A DNA stretch of 64,000 nt. Source: Tritrichomonas musculus. Lineage: Eukaryota; Parabasalia; Tritrichomonadida; Tritrichomonadidae. The DNA lies in contig JAPFFF010000010.1 in the NCBI GenBank assembly GCA_039105265.1, forward strand, positions 3,782,001 to 3,846,000. The letters run 5' to 3'. The translations under genes and the position numbers were made by a program. This document shows, piece by piece, positions 52,952-63,332 of the stretch (position 1 is its first letter; the number at the start of each line of letters is the position of its first letter). A model generated the notes under the pieces. The model worked only from the letters and a program-made list of their open reading frames with translations. It was not told the origin of the DNA and made no database searches.

Positions 52952-53429
52952 AGACTTGTTATTCTCCGATTCTCGAGATCGATAATTGATTGACTTTTTG
53001 ATATCGATACATAAATATATACAGATTCTCGAGATCGATTTCAGAGATCGAGATTTTTGTTTCTCAGCTTTTGATATCAGAATTTTCAATCAAACTTTTT
53101 GATAAATATATGATCGTAGTTTAATCTCAAATATTTCATAAAAAAGAATGTATTTTTTTGATTTTAATCTTAAAATAAACATCAATACATTCTATTATTT
53201 ATTTTTAGATATAATAAAATCACAAATACCAATTATAATAAAAGATAAATCTGTTTGAGATCTCGAGATCTCGGTAAATGATATCAAGTTTACAATTATT
53301 TTTATATCACATTTCATGTCTGATATCTTGATAATCGATAATCTCGATATCAGATTTTTAAACTGATAATCGAGTATCAGATGTAAAAAAGTGACGTTTT
53401 TGATATCGATTCTCAAAATAACAAGTCTA
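52952..53429. mobile_element. 478-bp hAT-like MITE, 8-bp TSD, palindrome-rich
   Basis: Ends TAGACTTGTTATT and its complement, with exact 8-bp duplication TTTCCAAT at 52944-52951 and 53430-53437. Termini starting TAG and 8-bp duplications fit hAT elements. The interior is full of overlapping palindromic sites, such as CTCGAGATC, GATATCGAT, ATCGATAAT and GAGATCTCGAGATCTC, placed subterminally in both arms as expected for transposase-binding repeats. No coding frame. Confidence 0.85.
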
Positions 53430-53437
53430 TTTCCAAT

Positions 53438-54771
53438 TTTTAAAATAATTTAAAGATTCCATTCATTAACACAGTTTTAAAATTTTACATTTCTTTAAAT
53501 GTATTTAATGATTAATAAATATTTAATTTAATATATGTATACAATTAGAAAAAATGAAAATAAATATAAATTAGGTTTTGACAAAAGTGCGAGAACTAAA
53601 ATAACGTTTTTTTGTTTTTTTAAAAAAAATGATTTTTCAAAAAATATTTCGTTAGCCTTATGATTTTTTTAATAAAATAAAGTATATAATTTATTATGTA
53701 TATTATATATCAGTATCGCACTATTTGAAAGTCCATACGTCGAAATTCAAATTTTACATATTTCGAAGAATATGATTGAAGTTGAAACAATATTGATTAT
53801 TTATTAATTTTATCATATTCTAAATACAATTATTGATATAATTTCTAATTAATATATATATAATATTATAATATAAATGAGATAAATTTATTTTAGCAAA
53901 AAATTCAGAGAAAACATAAATATTTAGCTATAATATTAATCTTATTGGGATAATTATTTTATATTAGAATTAAATTATATTGTATGGTATTATATTATGA
54001 TTATTTAAAAATCTGCTTGACGGGCGAGTTTTATTTTTTTTATTCACAAAAAGTTATAAAAGAATTGAGTAGAAATGTTCGTTAGGCTTAAATCCCCTCA
54101 AAATTCTATACAAATTCGATTATATAATATTTTATTAATATTTCTTGAATATCAGTAAATTAAAAATTAATAAAAAGTAATATATAATTTTTGGACGAAA
54201 TTTATTTTAAAAAATATTTTTTTAATCTTGAAATAGCAAACAGAGGACAGATCTTATCTTCAATAATTTTATAAATCTATTTTCACACTTTATAAGCTTA
54301 ATACCTTCATTAAATTAAATAATAATCTAATAATAACAGACCATTATAATAAATAAGACTAAAATAAAGAATTTTAGATTATATCTTTATAAACAATGCA
54401 TTATACATTAGAGAAATAATTATTAAACCAATTAAATATCAGTTATTTGTCAAATGATAACAATGAAACATATTTTTGAAAATCTTTTTATCATAATCGT
54501 AATTCTTAACCAAGGAAATTGTTTAATTTATGAATTATCAAATAATATCATTGATATTGGTAATAATAGATCATTTTATGCTATATTCTTTGTTTGTATA
54601 ATTTTCTAATATTGATATCCTTTAATTGTAAGACAATTACAAATGCTAAAAATGTGAATATTTAATATATTTTATTTAAATAAATATAAAAATTACCTTA
54701 AAAAACAAAGTATTTGGTGCTCTTTTTTAATTTTTTTTTGGGGAATACTTATCGCCCCCGATACTTATTGA
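53438..54771. other. AT-rich spacer before the transposase remnant
   Basis: No gene or repeat recognised until a short GC-rich stretch (CGCCCCCGATACTTATTGAC) at 54752-54772. Confidence 0.45.
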
Positions 54772-55332
54772 CCCCGGAGGTTAAGGTCAATATTGAGATA
54801 CATTTTGAGAAATGAAAATGTTCTCCTAGCCTTCGTTGATGATGCAGCAGTTACAGATTGCGATGGACGTTGTTATGGAAGAGCTTTTGCTGGAATTACT
54901 CCTGTAATGAATTGTCCTCTTTCAAAAGTAAAGTCAACAATTGTTGCAAATGCAATTCCTTGTTATGGCATTTTTTATACTTTCATTGATCAATCATTCA
55001 CTTGCACAGAATATGCTAGGTTTTTAAACGTATCAACACAATTTATCAGAAAATATATTTGTAATAAAGACACAGAAATTGTCATAATTGCATTGTTGCC
55101 AATTGTGCCATATAGCCCTTGTCTAAATGAAGTGATTGAAGGATACTTTGGTTTAATTAAAAGTAATAATTATCTAACAACAGGCTATTCGAGTATAATT
55201 TCAATTAAAAGTGCTATCGAATTCAATTAGAAAATTTCGACTCATCAACTTTTTGATGATAAAGTAAGTGTTCAATTATTATCTGATTGGTTCAACAGAA
55301 TAGAATATTACAAAACAGGCGTGCCATTATAT
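54772..55332 (+). pseudogene. mariner/IS630-type transposase remnant, 5' truncated and split
   Basis: The open frame (no ATG) reads FVDDAAVTDCDGRCYGRAFAG, matching the first DDE block and YGRA motif, and later PYSPCLNEVIEGYFGLIKS, matching the conserved PYSPxLNxIE block with the third acidic residue. The N-terminal helix-turn-helix is missing, and the middle Asp block (DNxxxH) is not found between them. TAG at 55228-55230 interrupts the frame, which otherwise continues (STHQLFDDKVSVQLLSDWF) to the edge of the 6.2-kb element. A likely 3' piece lies at 61520-61621. A dead plain DNA transposon. Confidence 0.7.
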
Positions 55333-55489
55333 AGGGTGTCCAACTTCAAGTCTAGCATCTCATGATAGGAGGTATTGTAAAATATAATTTTATTATTACA
55401 TAAAAGTATTCATATTCTTAACAATATTTTATGTTTTGACAAATCAATAAAAAAAGTGTCATGTTAAGTTACACTTAACTTTTTATGTC
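55333..55489 (+). repeat. Left terminal inverted repeat of the 6.2-kb element
   Basis: Pairs with 61363-61519. The inner end carries GTTAAGTTACACTTAACTTT, itself a near-palindrome (GTTAAG...CTTAAC). Confidence 0.85.
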
Positions 55490-55706
55490 GTCAAATATTT
55501 TTTAGAAATTTTTGAAAAAATTTTTTGTTTAAAATTTTTGATCAAAATATTATTTGATATAACTCTCTTCATATGCTACAATTGAAAAGTTTTATATAAT
55601 TTACTTTAAAAACATGGAATGTTCTCAATTCAATATGTATACTTTTTATATGATAATATGTTTGGATAATTGCAATTTTTAAGGGAGCAGTGCCATTTTT
55701 TTTGCT

Positions 55707-55739
<33 letters not shown>

Positions 55740-55984
55740 TACCAAATAAAAATAAATATATATTGAAATATCAAAAAAATATTTGAAAAATATTAGTTAA
55801 ATTTCGAGATATTATGTTTCACAATCCAAAAGTTATTTATCTCAATTTTTAATCACTCTCTCAATTTTTTTTTTTTATTTTTTATTTTTTATTTATTTAT
55901 CAATTCTTCCAGCTTAAAAAGCAACTCAACATTAATATATAGATAATTACGAGAATGGTAATTTATATAAAGCATGATAAACAA

Positions 55985-56310
55985 TTTTTCAATTTTAATG
56001 AAACATATTGAAATCATGATTTTTCATATCTTACTTATTTATTCAAAAATAATTTTTTATTCATAAAAAATTCCAATAGTTATTGCATGCACAATTAATA
56101 TGACACATCAGAAACTATTTTTCAATTTTGATGAAACATATTTAAATCATGATTTTTCATATCTTACTTATTTATTCAAAAATAATTTTTTATTCATAAA
56201 AAATTCCAATAGTTATTGCATGCACAATTAATATGACACATCAGAAACTATTTTTCAATTTTGATGAAACATATTTAAATCATGATTTTTCATATTTTAC
56301 TTATTTGTTC
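55985..56310. repeat. 133-bp tandem repeat, about 2.4 copies
   Basis: Units start near 56001, 56134 and 56267 with AAACATAT(T/T)(G/T)AAATCATGA and contain TTGCATGCACAATTAATATG. Almost no divergence between units, so the duplication is recent. Confidence 0.9.
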
Positions 56311-56370
56311 AAAATAAAGATCTAAAATCTCAATATTAGAAAAAAGATAATAGTTTTAATTATTTATTAA

Positions 56371-57844
56371 TCATTTTAAATCAGGATTTTTCTTAATACC
56401 AGTGTAATCACCTTTTTTTGTCTTCATATCTGCTCTCCATTTTTGCCGCCTTTCAGATTCTTTATTTCTATATTCTTCTGATGAGCGATACTCTTTTGGT
56501 TTTGATCTTTCTTTATTTATATCATATATATGTTTAATATCAACTGGATTTGGAGGAATTTGGTTTCTTTCCCTTATTAAAAAGGGACATTTGATTGGTT
56601 CATTATGATGAAGATAAGCATATGATACTCTTGCTTCATACCCTTCTTTGGACCAAGGTGTGTTTTTATTAGCAACTCGAGCAACTTCTGCATGAAGCGA
56701 TTCATTCGCATTTGTGTTTAATTTAGGATTAACTTTTTCAAATACTAGTGACATTTCATCAACAAATCTATCTAAATCCTCTTTAATATTTTTATTTTTG
56801 GCTCCACTAGACCAAAAAAAACTTTTTTTATCAGGATCATGCAGACAACTTGAATGGTTGCCAATTATATGCTGCTTGATTTTGTCCCATTGCTTTTTTT
56901 TTTTCATCTACATATAATCTTTTCTTCTCAATAAGAATTCAAACCATTCTTTAACATGTTTCTTTAATGATCTAAATTGCTTTCGATACTCGGCATCGTT
57001 TTTATCATTTTGTTCATTCACTTCATTTTGTGGCACTTTTTTATTTCTTTTTGTTTCTTTTTGTTTTTTCTCTTTTTTATCATCAATGTTATCTTTTTTA
57101 AAAACAGTGTCAATTGCATTTTTCGTAACCCTAGATACAGTTCCAATCACTTTTCTACCAATGCATCCAATGTAGTTGCCAGCACAAATTGCTAATTTGT
57201 AACCACCTTCTAAAAGTTTTTTCCAGCATCTATCGAACCATTTACGGCCATGGTTTGGATCTATGTTTTCTTTTTTATTTTTTTTGGCATCTATCATTGC
57301 ACCAGTAGTTTTATTGTCTCTATCATGACAATATTCATCAACTTTTGAGAGATCAATTTGACATAAGTTTCTTCTAATAGCTTCAGTTTCCAGCATGTTG
57401 GAACTTCCATAGAAATCACCTCCTTTTCGAGCCTTTGTAACAATTGAACCTGCAACAATTTTACCTGTGGAAGAATCGATGAATGCTGCATGATATTGTG
57501 AGGAATTCCTGCGGTGTGCGTATGCACCATCACATGAAATGGAACTTCCTTGTTTCATGTTCATTGATTCATTTTGAATTGATTCTTTACAAAGGTCAAT
57601 TATCGTTTTATTCACTTTTTTGGTAACGATAATAGGTAGATTTCGGGGGAGAATCTATTCCTTGAGCAGCCAACAAACCTTTTGTCTTTGTATAAGTACT
57701 TCCGTTTTCATAGTTTGATATCACCATCATTTTGGGATCTGCAACAATTGGTTTTTCTGGTTCAGTTATGGCATTGTCCAATCTCTTACTACGAGCCTAC
57801 TTAGCACGAGCACTTTTTTGCTGCTTTTTTGATAATCCACGCAT
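56371..57844 (-). pseudogene. Degenerate Mutator/Kolobok-type DDE transposase
   Basis: Read from ATG 57844. The N-terminus is MRGLSKKQQKSARAK, then TAG at 57797-57799, more coding to about 57620, a frameshift there, then a 235-codon frame, TAG at 56908-56910, and 178 further codons in the same frame. The catalytic core resembles PF20700-like transposases: ISCDGAYAHRRNSSQYH with the first Asp, IDSSTGKIV, GSSNMLETEA, and HDRDNKT with the second Asp; NANESLHAEVARV carries the likely final Glu. A Lys/Glu/Asn-rich insert separates the blocks. It is the probable former motor of the 6.2-kb element. Exact superfamily is uncertain. Confidence 0.7.
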
Positions 57845-59510
57845 TAAATAAATGAAATGAAAATATGTTAAAATTTTTATTGAATTGTTTCTATAAGGTT
57901 TTTCAAATTTAATGAGACCGCCTAACTCAATTTTTTAGTTTTTTTTTAAATACTTATTTCTCTCGTAAATAATTGAAAAAATAAAGTCATATATTACAGT
58001 AATATATTATTTTAATGAATATAACTATTGATTAAAGCTAAATGATTACATTATTAATATTTCATTGAGTAAATCTAAATTTTATTTTCTAAAATTCAGT
58101 CATTAATAACGTATTTTTATTTTTTTATAATAACTCCTATTTAATATAGTAAAATGAGAAAATGTTTTCTCAACCTTCATTAATATCATATATTAATGCA
58201 AAATGACATGTTTTGATTTTAAACATTTTCGAATTGACAGAGCATAAATCGTTTCAAAATTCTATATAAAATCGAATCAAATCAGTCGATTTATGTAGAT
58301 TCAATTTTGGCTAAGAACATTAATTTATTGGATCAAAAAATTAATAACAGTGCACTTTAATAAGTTGAGAAAACTTTTATAAATTATAATCTATATTTAT
58401 GAAAATATGAGTATTTTTATTAACAGAAATTTTCTATCACAATTACATTCCTAAAAAATATGCAAAGAAATAAAAATTATTTTGAATAAATTTAATCAAT
58501 AATATATATTGAATATAATAATATAATTTATACTCTTTTTAATTTAAAAAAATATTTCTTTTGCTAGAAAAATTAATTTTTTTGTATATATATTAATTAT
58601 TGTAAAAATTTTTGAATTACTGCATTGCACTTACTTTTACAATTTGAAAATATGTTTTTATAAATATATATACGTCCAATATGAAATATCAAAATTAAAA
58701 ATAAAAAAAATATGAAATTAAAATGGAAATCTAAAAATAATTTCCTCATTACCTAACAGTTAATGCCATTTTATTATTCTACTTTAATTTATAATAATAC
58801 CTTAATATATTAATAATATAAAATATTATTCTACCTAATAAAAATATAAAGTTATACTTATTTATAAATTAACTATCCTTATAACTTTTTGTGCAGTGCA
58901 TTCAATTTTTTTGTTATAGATTTGAATTGATTTAAATCAACGTGTTTTTGATCCATTTAATTTTTTTATCTAAATATCTAATAATATTTTGTAATTGTGT
59001 CTTATATTTAAATAAACAAATAAATATTTAAAATATTTATAAAAAGTATCCATAATTAGTAATATATTTTCTATTGACTTTTTTATTTATTTTACATTTA
59101 GATACAACTTCATGACAGCTAAATTATTTTATAAGTTGCATTATTATCATTATGAATCGTTTAACTGTATTATTATTTTGATTTAGATTCATTTATTTTT
59201 TAATAAAACAATTTCTTGACAGCAAAAATTTTGCAATCACGTAAAACAATCAACATCATGACAGCTAAATCATTTTATTATTTTATTTTATTATTTCACA
59301 ATATTAGTTTTATTTTAACGTGACAGCATCATCTAGTTTATTTTTGCAATTTTTATTCAATTTTTGAATAAAAATGATATTTGAACTGTTCCCTTAAAAA
59401 ATATTCATTCATATAAAAAAGTAAAATTGTAAACGTTCATTGGAAAGATTATATTATATTTTATCATATTTTTTATGAATTTAGCTAGTTTTAAAATTAT
59501 AAGTGTTTTT
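57845..59510. other. AT-rich interior of the 6.2-kb element
   Basis: No coding frame. CATGACAGCTAAAT occurs twice (59112 and 59259), forming a ~150-bp-spaced direct repeat with GTGACAGCATC nearby. Confidence 0.45.
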
Positions 59511-60487
59511 CAGAACGTAGGAAACTCTGGAAAATTTCTTGAAACTAATATATAATAAAGATAATCATATTATAATAATATTTTGTTATAAAACATATCA
59601 TTTATTTTGCTTATAATCTGAGATATTGTTAAAACAATTTTCAAAAATTGAGAGGAAATCCCATTCAATTTTTGTTGTAACTTGAAACAAACTTTTTTCA
59701 AAATTGTGGCGTTGGAATTTTTTTAAATTCTGATATATTATAATACAGATAATAAACTATTAATTAATAAATTTTTTACTGAATGCCTGTAGGTGTACGC
59801 ATTTATTATGTCAGCTTTTTTTAAAAAAATCGTAAAATCATCGAAAAACCACAAAAATCGACGTATCTCCGGATGCAATGGTTAATCTCCGATTTTTTTG
59901 TGATAATTATATTTATCACTCTATGATAATTATTTTTATATGGTTATTATCTTAAAATGTCACTTTTTGATCAGTATATAAATATATTAAAAAAGGCACT
60001 TTTTTCAAAAATTGGAAAAAACCAATTTTCTTCCGAAAAAATTTTCTAAATACGATTTTCTTATAGAACATGTCTGCAAATCTGATTTTCTGCTATAACA
60101 TATATGAGAATATAAAACTCGTTTTAACATATCATGCGCACTTAGTTACCTTTCACTTTGTCACTTTTTTCCTAATATACTAAAGTGCAAATTAACATGC
60201 ACCATGCATAACTTTGTTTCATACATATCTCTACACAAGCCATGGCTAAGTAAACATTTAATAGATAATATATGATTAACTATACATCCTATATAATATA
60301 TTTTCACGATATCTTTGAACTCTTGCTATACTATCTTTTTCGCGTCATTTTTGAAAAAACGTATTTTCCGAAAAACCCAACGCCACGATTTTGCTCAAAA
60401 TTTATATTTGATAATATTTACTCCCAATAATTATAATATATCAATTTCGAATCATATCTCCAAAATTCGAAAGTTTCCTACGTTCTG
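59511..60487. mobile_element. ~977-bp inverted-repeat element nested in the 6.2-kb element
   Basis: Ends CAGAACGTAGGAAACT and complement. Further in, TTGTGGCGTTGG (about 59704) pairs with CCAACGCCACGA (about 60378), so arms of ~110-210 bp are inverted with indels. Flanked by TTTTT on both sides; the target duplication is therefore uncertain. No transposase frame. Confidence 0.65.
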
Positions 60488-61362
60488 TTTTTCATTATGA
60501 AGATAATAAAAATATAGTAAATATGAATTATAATAAAAAGCAGCATTTTGAAAATTCATATTAATGATCGTTTCCCACACAACAAAAAAAATGGATACAT
60601 TTTTAGATATATACTTCTTTAAAATTACTCTCAATTTATGCCAATCAAATTTTTTCTTAAGACTAATTGCTAATAATAATAAATCATATATTATTATCTT
60701 TGTTGTTTTATGGATTTGATCTGATATCTTTTGTCCAACGATCTTTATGAGATTATGTTCAGACTCTTTTCATTCTACAAAAAAGTCATATGATAAAATC
60801 TTTTGTGATCCCCAAATGTTTCTGCTTATAAACTGGTACGCAAATTTTGGACTTTATCATACTATTCAATTCATTGAATTTTAAAAATAATCAATTCAAT
60901 ATTTGAAAAGTTCATTCAAATTTGAATCGTACCAAAAATCTGTTTTTATTTTATATATATCTTTTAAAAATCTGTTTTTATTTTTTTAAAGTTCATTTAA
61001 AAGATATATATATTTGAATTGTTTATATATCTTTTAAAAATCTGTTTTTATTTTATTATTAACTCATAAAAAATTATATATTAAAATTCTAAATTTATAA
61101 ACCTGTGGTACACTTAAATGAAAATATAAACAATTCAGAGTTATTTTTTTGATAGTCTATATGAAAATTCTAAACGTATGTACTAAAAAATAAACGTCAA
61201 TAAAATGTAATAACGTATTTTTAGGAATCAAATAATATTATTGTAAAACAACAATCAAAGAAGGTTTTGAATATATAAAAAATATTATAGAAGAATGCCT
61301 ATTGGATAAATACGATCTCTTTCTTTTGAAAAGTGAATATATTTTGATTAATATATCTGTCT

Positions 61363-61519
61363 TAATAAAAAGTTAAGTGTAACTTAACATGACACTTTTT
61401 TTATTGATTTGTCAAAACAAAAGATATTGTTAAGAATATACATACTTTTATGTAATAGTGAAATTATACTCTACAATAGCTCCTATCATGAGATGCTACA
61501 CTTGAAGTTGGACACCCTA
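61363..61519 (-). repeat. Right terminal inverted repeat of the 6.2-kb element
   Basis: Complement of 55333-55489 with about ten differences noted by eye. Between 60488 and 61362 only AT-rich filler is seen, with a thrice-used AAAAATCTGTTTTTATTTT motif (60936-61055). Confidence 0.85.
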
Positions 61520-61621
61520 TATCCAAAACATATTTCTTCAGACACTTTCAAAGATTACAGTAAACTATTTAAAAATTTGATAGTTATAGTAGATCGAATG
61601 AATGGTGAAAATAATCATTAA
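61520..61621 (+). pseudogene. 3' fragment of the split mariner/IS630-like transposase
   Basis: Directly outside the right repeat the frame reads PKHISSDTFKDYSKLFKNL to a TAA at 61619-61621, helical and hydrophilic like a transposase C-terminus. Assigned to the remnant at 54772-55332 by position only. Confidence 0.45.
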
Positions 61622-61909
61622 AATATTACTATATTTCAATTAAAAAACAAATATCATATATTTTAATTAAGTTTTAATTTATTTTTTTTCAATAATTTAG
61701 ATATTTGCAGTAGATAAATGTTTGACTCACTTGAAACTTGGTCGGCAGCGACCGTTTATTTAAATAAGCTTTTTTTCCTAAATGTAGCCATAATTGCAAC
61801 TTGAACGGCACGGTCCTTTAAAATTAAAATAAAAATATCTTTTAATAAAAGTTATATTTCAAAATATAACTGATCATATAAAACATAATATTATTAAAAG
61901 AATTTTAAT
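61622..61909. other. Spacer with recurrent CTTGAACGGCA motif
   Basis: CAACTTGAACGGCA or a close variant occurs at about 61797, 62316 and 62368, and a related ACTTGGTCGGCA at 61736, on both sides of the 355-bp MITE. It may be an older repeat split by that insertion. Confidence 0.45.
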
Positions 61910-61913
61910 TTAA

Positions 61914-62268
61914 GGGCGTACGTCCAATTCAATGATCAGAATTCAATGAGATTTCTCAAATATTTTAAACTTTTTTAGAGTAAAAAAAGTTGAAGAATCA
62001 ATTATATTTTGAAGAAAATAAAATGTCTATTATTTATAGATTGATGATATATTAAAAAAAATATTTTTATGCATTATTTTTGCATTTTAATTCAAAATTA
62101 TTTTTCGTAAAATTTTATCGGTCTCAAAAAATAATTGTTTTTTGATCGTTTAGGACAAATATCATCATTTTTGACCTAAACTTTTTCATAATTTGGAAGT
62201 ATTGAAAGATGTATTCTGTGAGTTTATTCAATATTAACAAGTTTACAACATTTTTAGGACGGACGCCC
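61914..62268. mobile_element. 355-bp MITE with TTAA target duplication
   Basis: Ends GGGCGTACGTCC and GGACGGACGCCC are inverted with one mismatch. TTAA flanks both sides (61910-61913, 62269-62272). Same target preference as the 361-bp element at 20643 but different termini. No coding frame. Confidence 0.75.
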
Positions 62269-62509
62269 TTAAAATATAAAATATAAAAAATTATTATTTA
62301 AAAAAAAGACGAACAACTTGAACGGCAGACCCATTCATTTTTTTTTAATTTGCTTAACGGTCACTTACAACTTGAACGGCATTGCATAATTAGCAATGTA
62401 CTTAGAAACTTTTTGAATTATTAAAATATATGAAAAAAAATTGAAAGAGCATTCAAATATTTCACGAGATTGAGAGGCGTGCAACTTGAATATCCGAACC
62501 TGTAAGTAA

Positions 62510-62940
62510 TTATTTTTCTCGCCGCTGTTTCTCTATATGAAAAAGAAGATGTTTCTTTCCAACTAGAAATAATAGCCTTAACCACCGCTTTTCGAATTTT
62601 GCCAATTTCTGTTTTAAGATAAGTATCTTATGAACTTTTTTAGTAATATCTTTCAAAATATTTTGTGTACTTCTTTTTAAAAGATGAGACGAGAGCCACA
62701 TCGAGTAGTATATACTAGTCGGTTTCCGCGGGACACAGGCTGCCCACGCGTCAACACGAACTAGTTAAAAAAGAAAAGAAAAAGAAAAGAAAAATAAAAA
62801 AAAGAAAAGAAAAAAAAAAATATTTTTGTTCTCACTACTGTCCACCATCAATGAAACGGCACAGGTACCCCACCCCACAACCGCCCATCTATGAAACGGC
62901 ACAGGTACCAGCCCCGAGAATCTCGTACCTACCTCCTTAT
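62510..62940. other. Transition zone with purine tract and GC-rich direct repeats
   Basis: A ~55-bp A/G-only tract (62766-62820) is followed by a GC-rich block with ATGAAACGGCACAGGTACC at 62851-62869 and 62891-62909 (40-bp period). The segment TTCCGCGGGACACAGGC near 62724 is also GC-rich. The minus-strand frame at 62510-62701 is unrecognised. The zone may contain the end of the neighbouring virus-like element. Confidence 0.4.
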
Positions 62941-63332
62941 AATGAATGTATTTCATTCTTAGTGTTATCTTCAAGTAAGATACCATTTGATGAAAAGAAT
63001 GTCGAATTAATCAATATGTAATTAGCTGTTGCATTGATCACGAAATTGCTATTAATATCTAATGGAAATTCAATATTGTTTAACCAGATCTTAGTTGGTT
63101 CACATTGATATTCACTCGTAGGCGTATTATTAACATTGAATGATATATTGATTTTGATTTCTTTAACACTGGTGACATTATCTCTGGTTTCATTATAAGT
63201 CAAATAGAGTGTTCCATCATATTCGTCAAGTTGTTTCTCGAATTGATAACGAAGTCTATTACTATTCGCTACGCTGAATGTGTACTTGATTCGTGTTAAT
63301 TTATTCACTAACGCGTCTAACCTAGCTTCCAT
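62937..63332 (-). CDS. Beta-rich protein of the virus-like element
   Basis: A ~131-residue product: a short coiled-coil N-terminus (MEARLDALVNKLTRIKY), then alternating hydrophobic/polar strands rich in Asn, Thr and Ile, as in jelly-roll or fibre proteins. Its position next to the capsid-like gene suggests a virion-type component. No specific family is recognised. Confidence 0.45.
   Translation of the reverse strand: MEARLDALVNKLTRIKYTFSVANSNRLRYQFEKQLDEYDGTLYLTYNETRDNVTSVKEIKINISFNVNNTPTSEYQCEPTKIWLNNIEFPLDINSNFVINATANYILINSTFFSSNGILLEDNTKNEIHSL

Larger units (their letters stand above)
55333..61519. mobile_element. 6.2-kb TIR DNA transposon inserted in the transposase remnant
   Basis: Inverted repeats of ~157 bp (55333-55489 and 61363-61519), about 93 percent identical by eye, begin TAGGGTGTCCAACTTCAAGT. 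The flanks are TA or TATA on both sides, so the target duplication is 2-4 bp. Inside are a degenerate DDE transposase on the minus strand (56371-57844), a 133-bp tandem repeat, a ~977-bp nested inverted-repeat element, and long AT filler. The two flanks are halves of one mariner/IS630-like gene. Confidence 0.8.

Noticed and set aside
55680-55740. Poly-A tract near 55710 as the tail of a LINE or SINE
   Set aside because: No target duplication or upstream retroelement sequence; A-runs are common in this genome.
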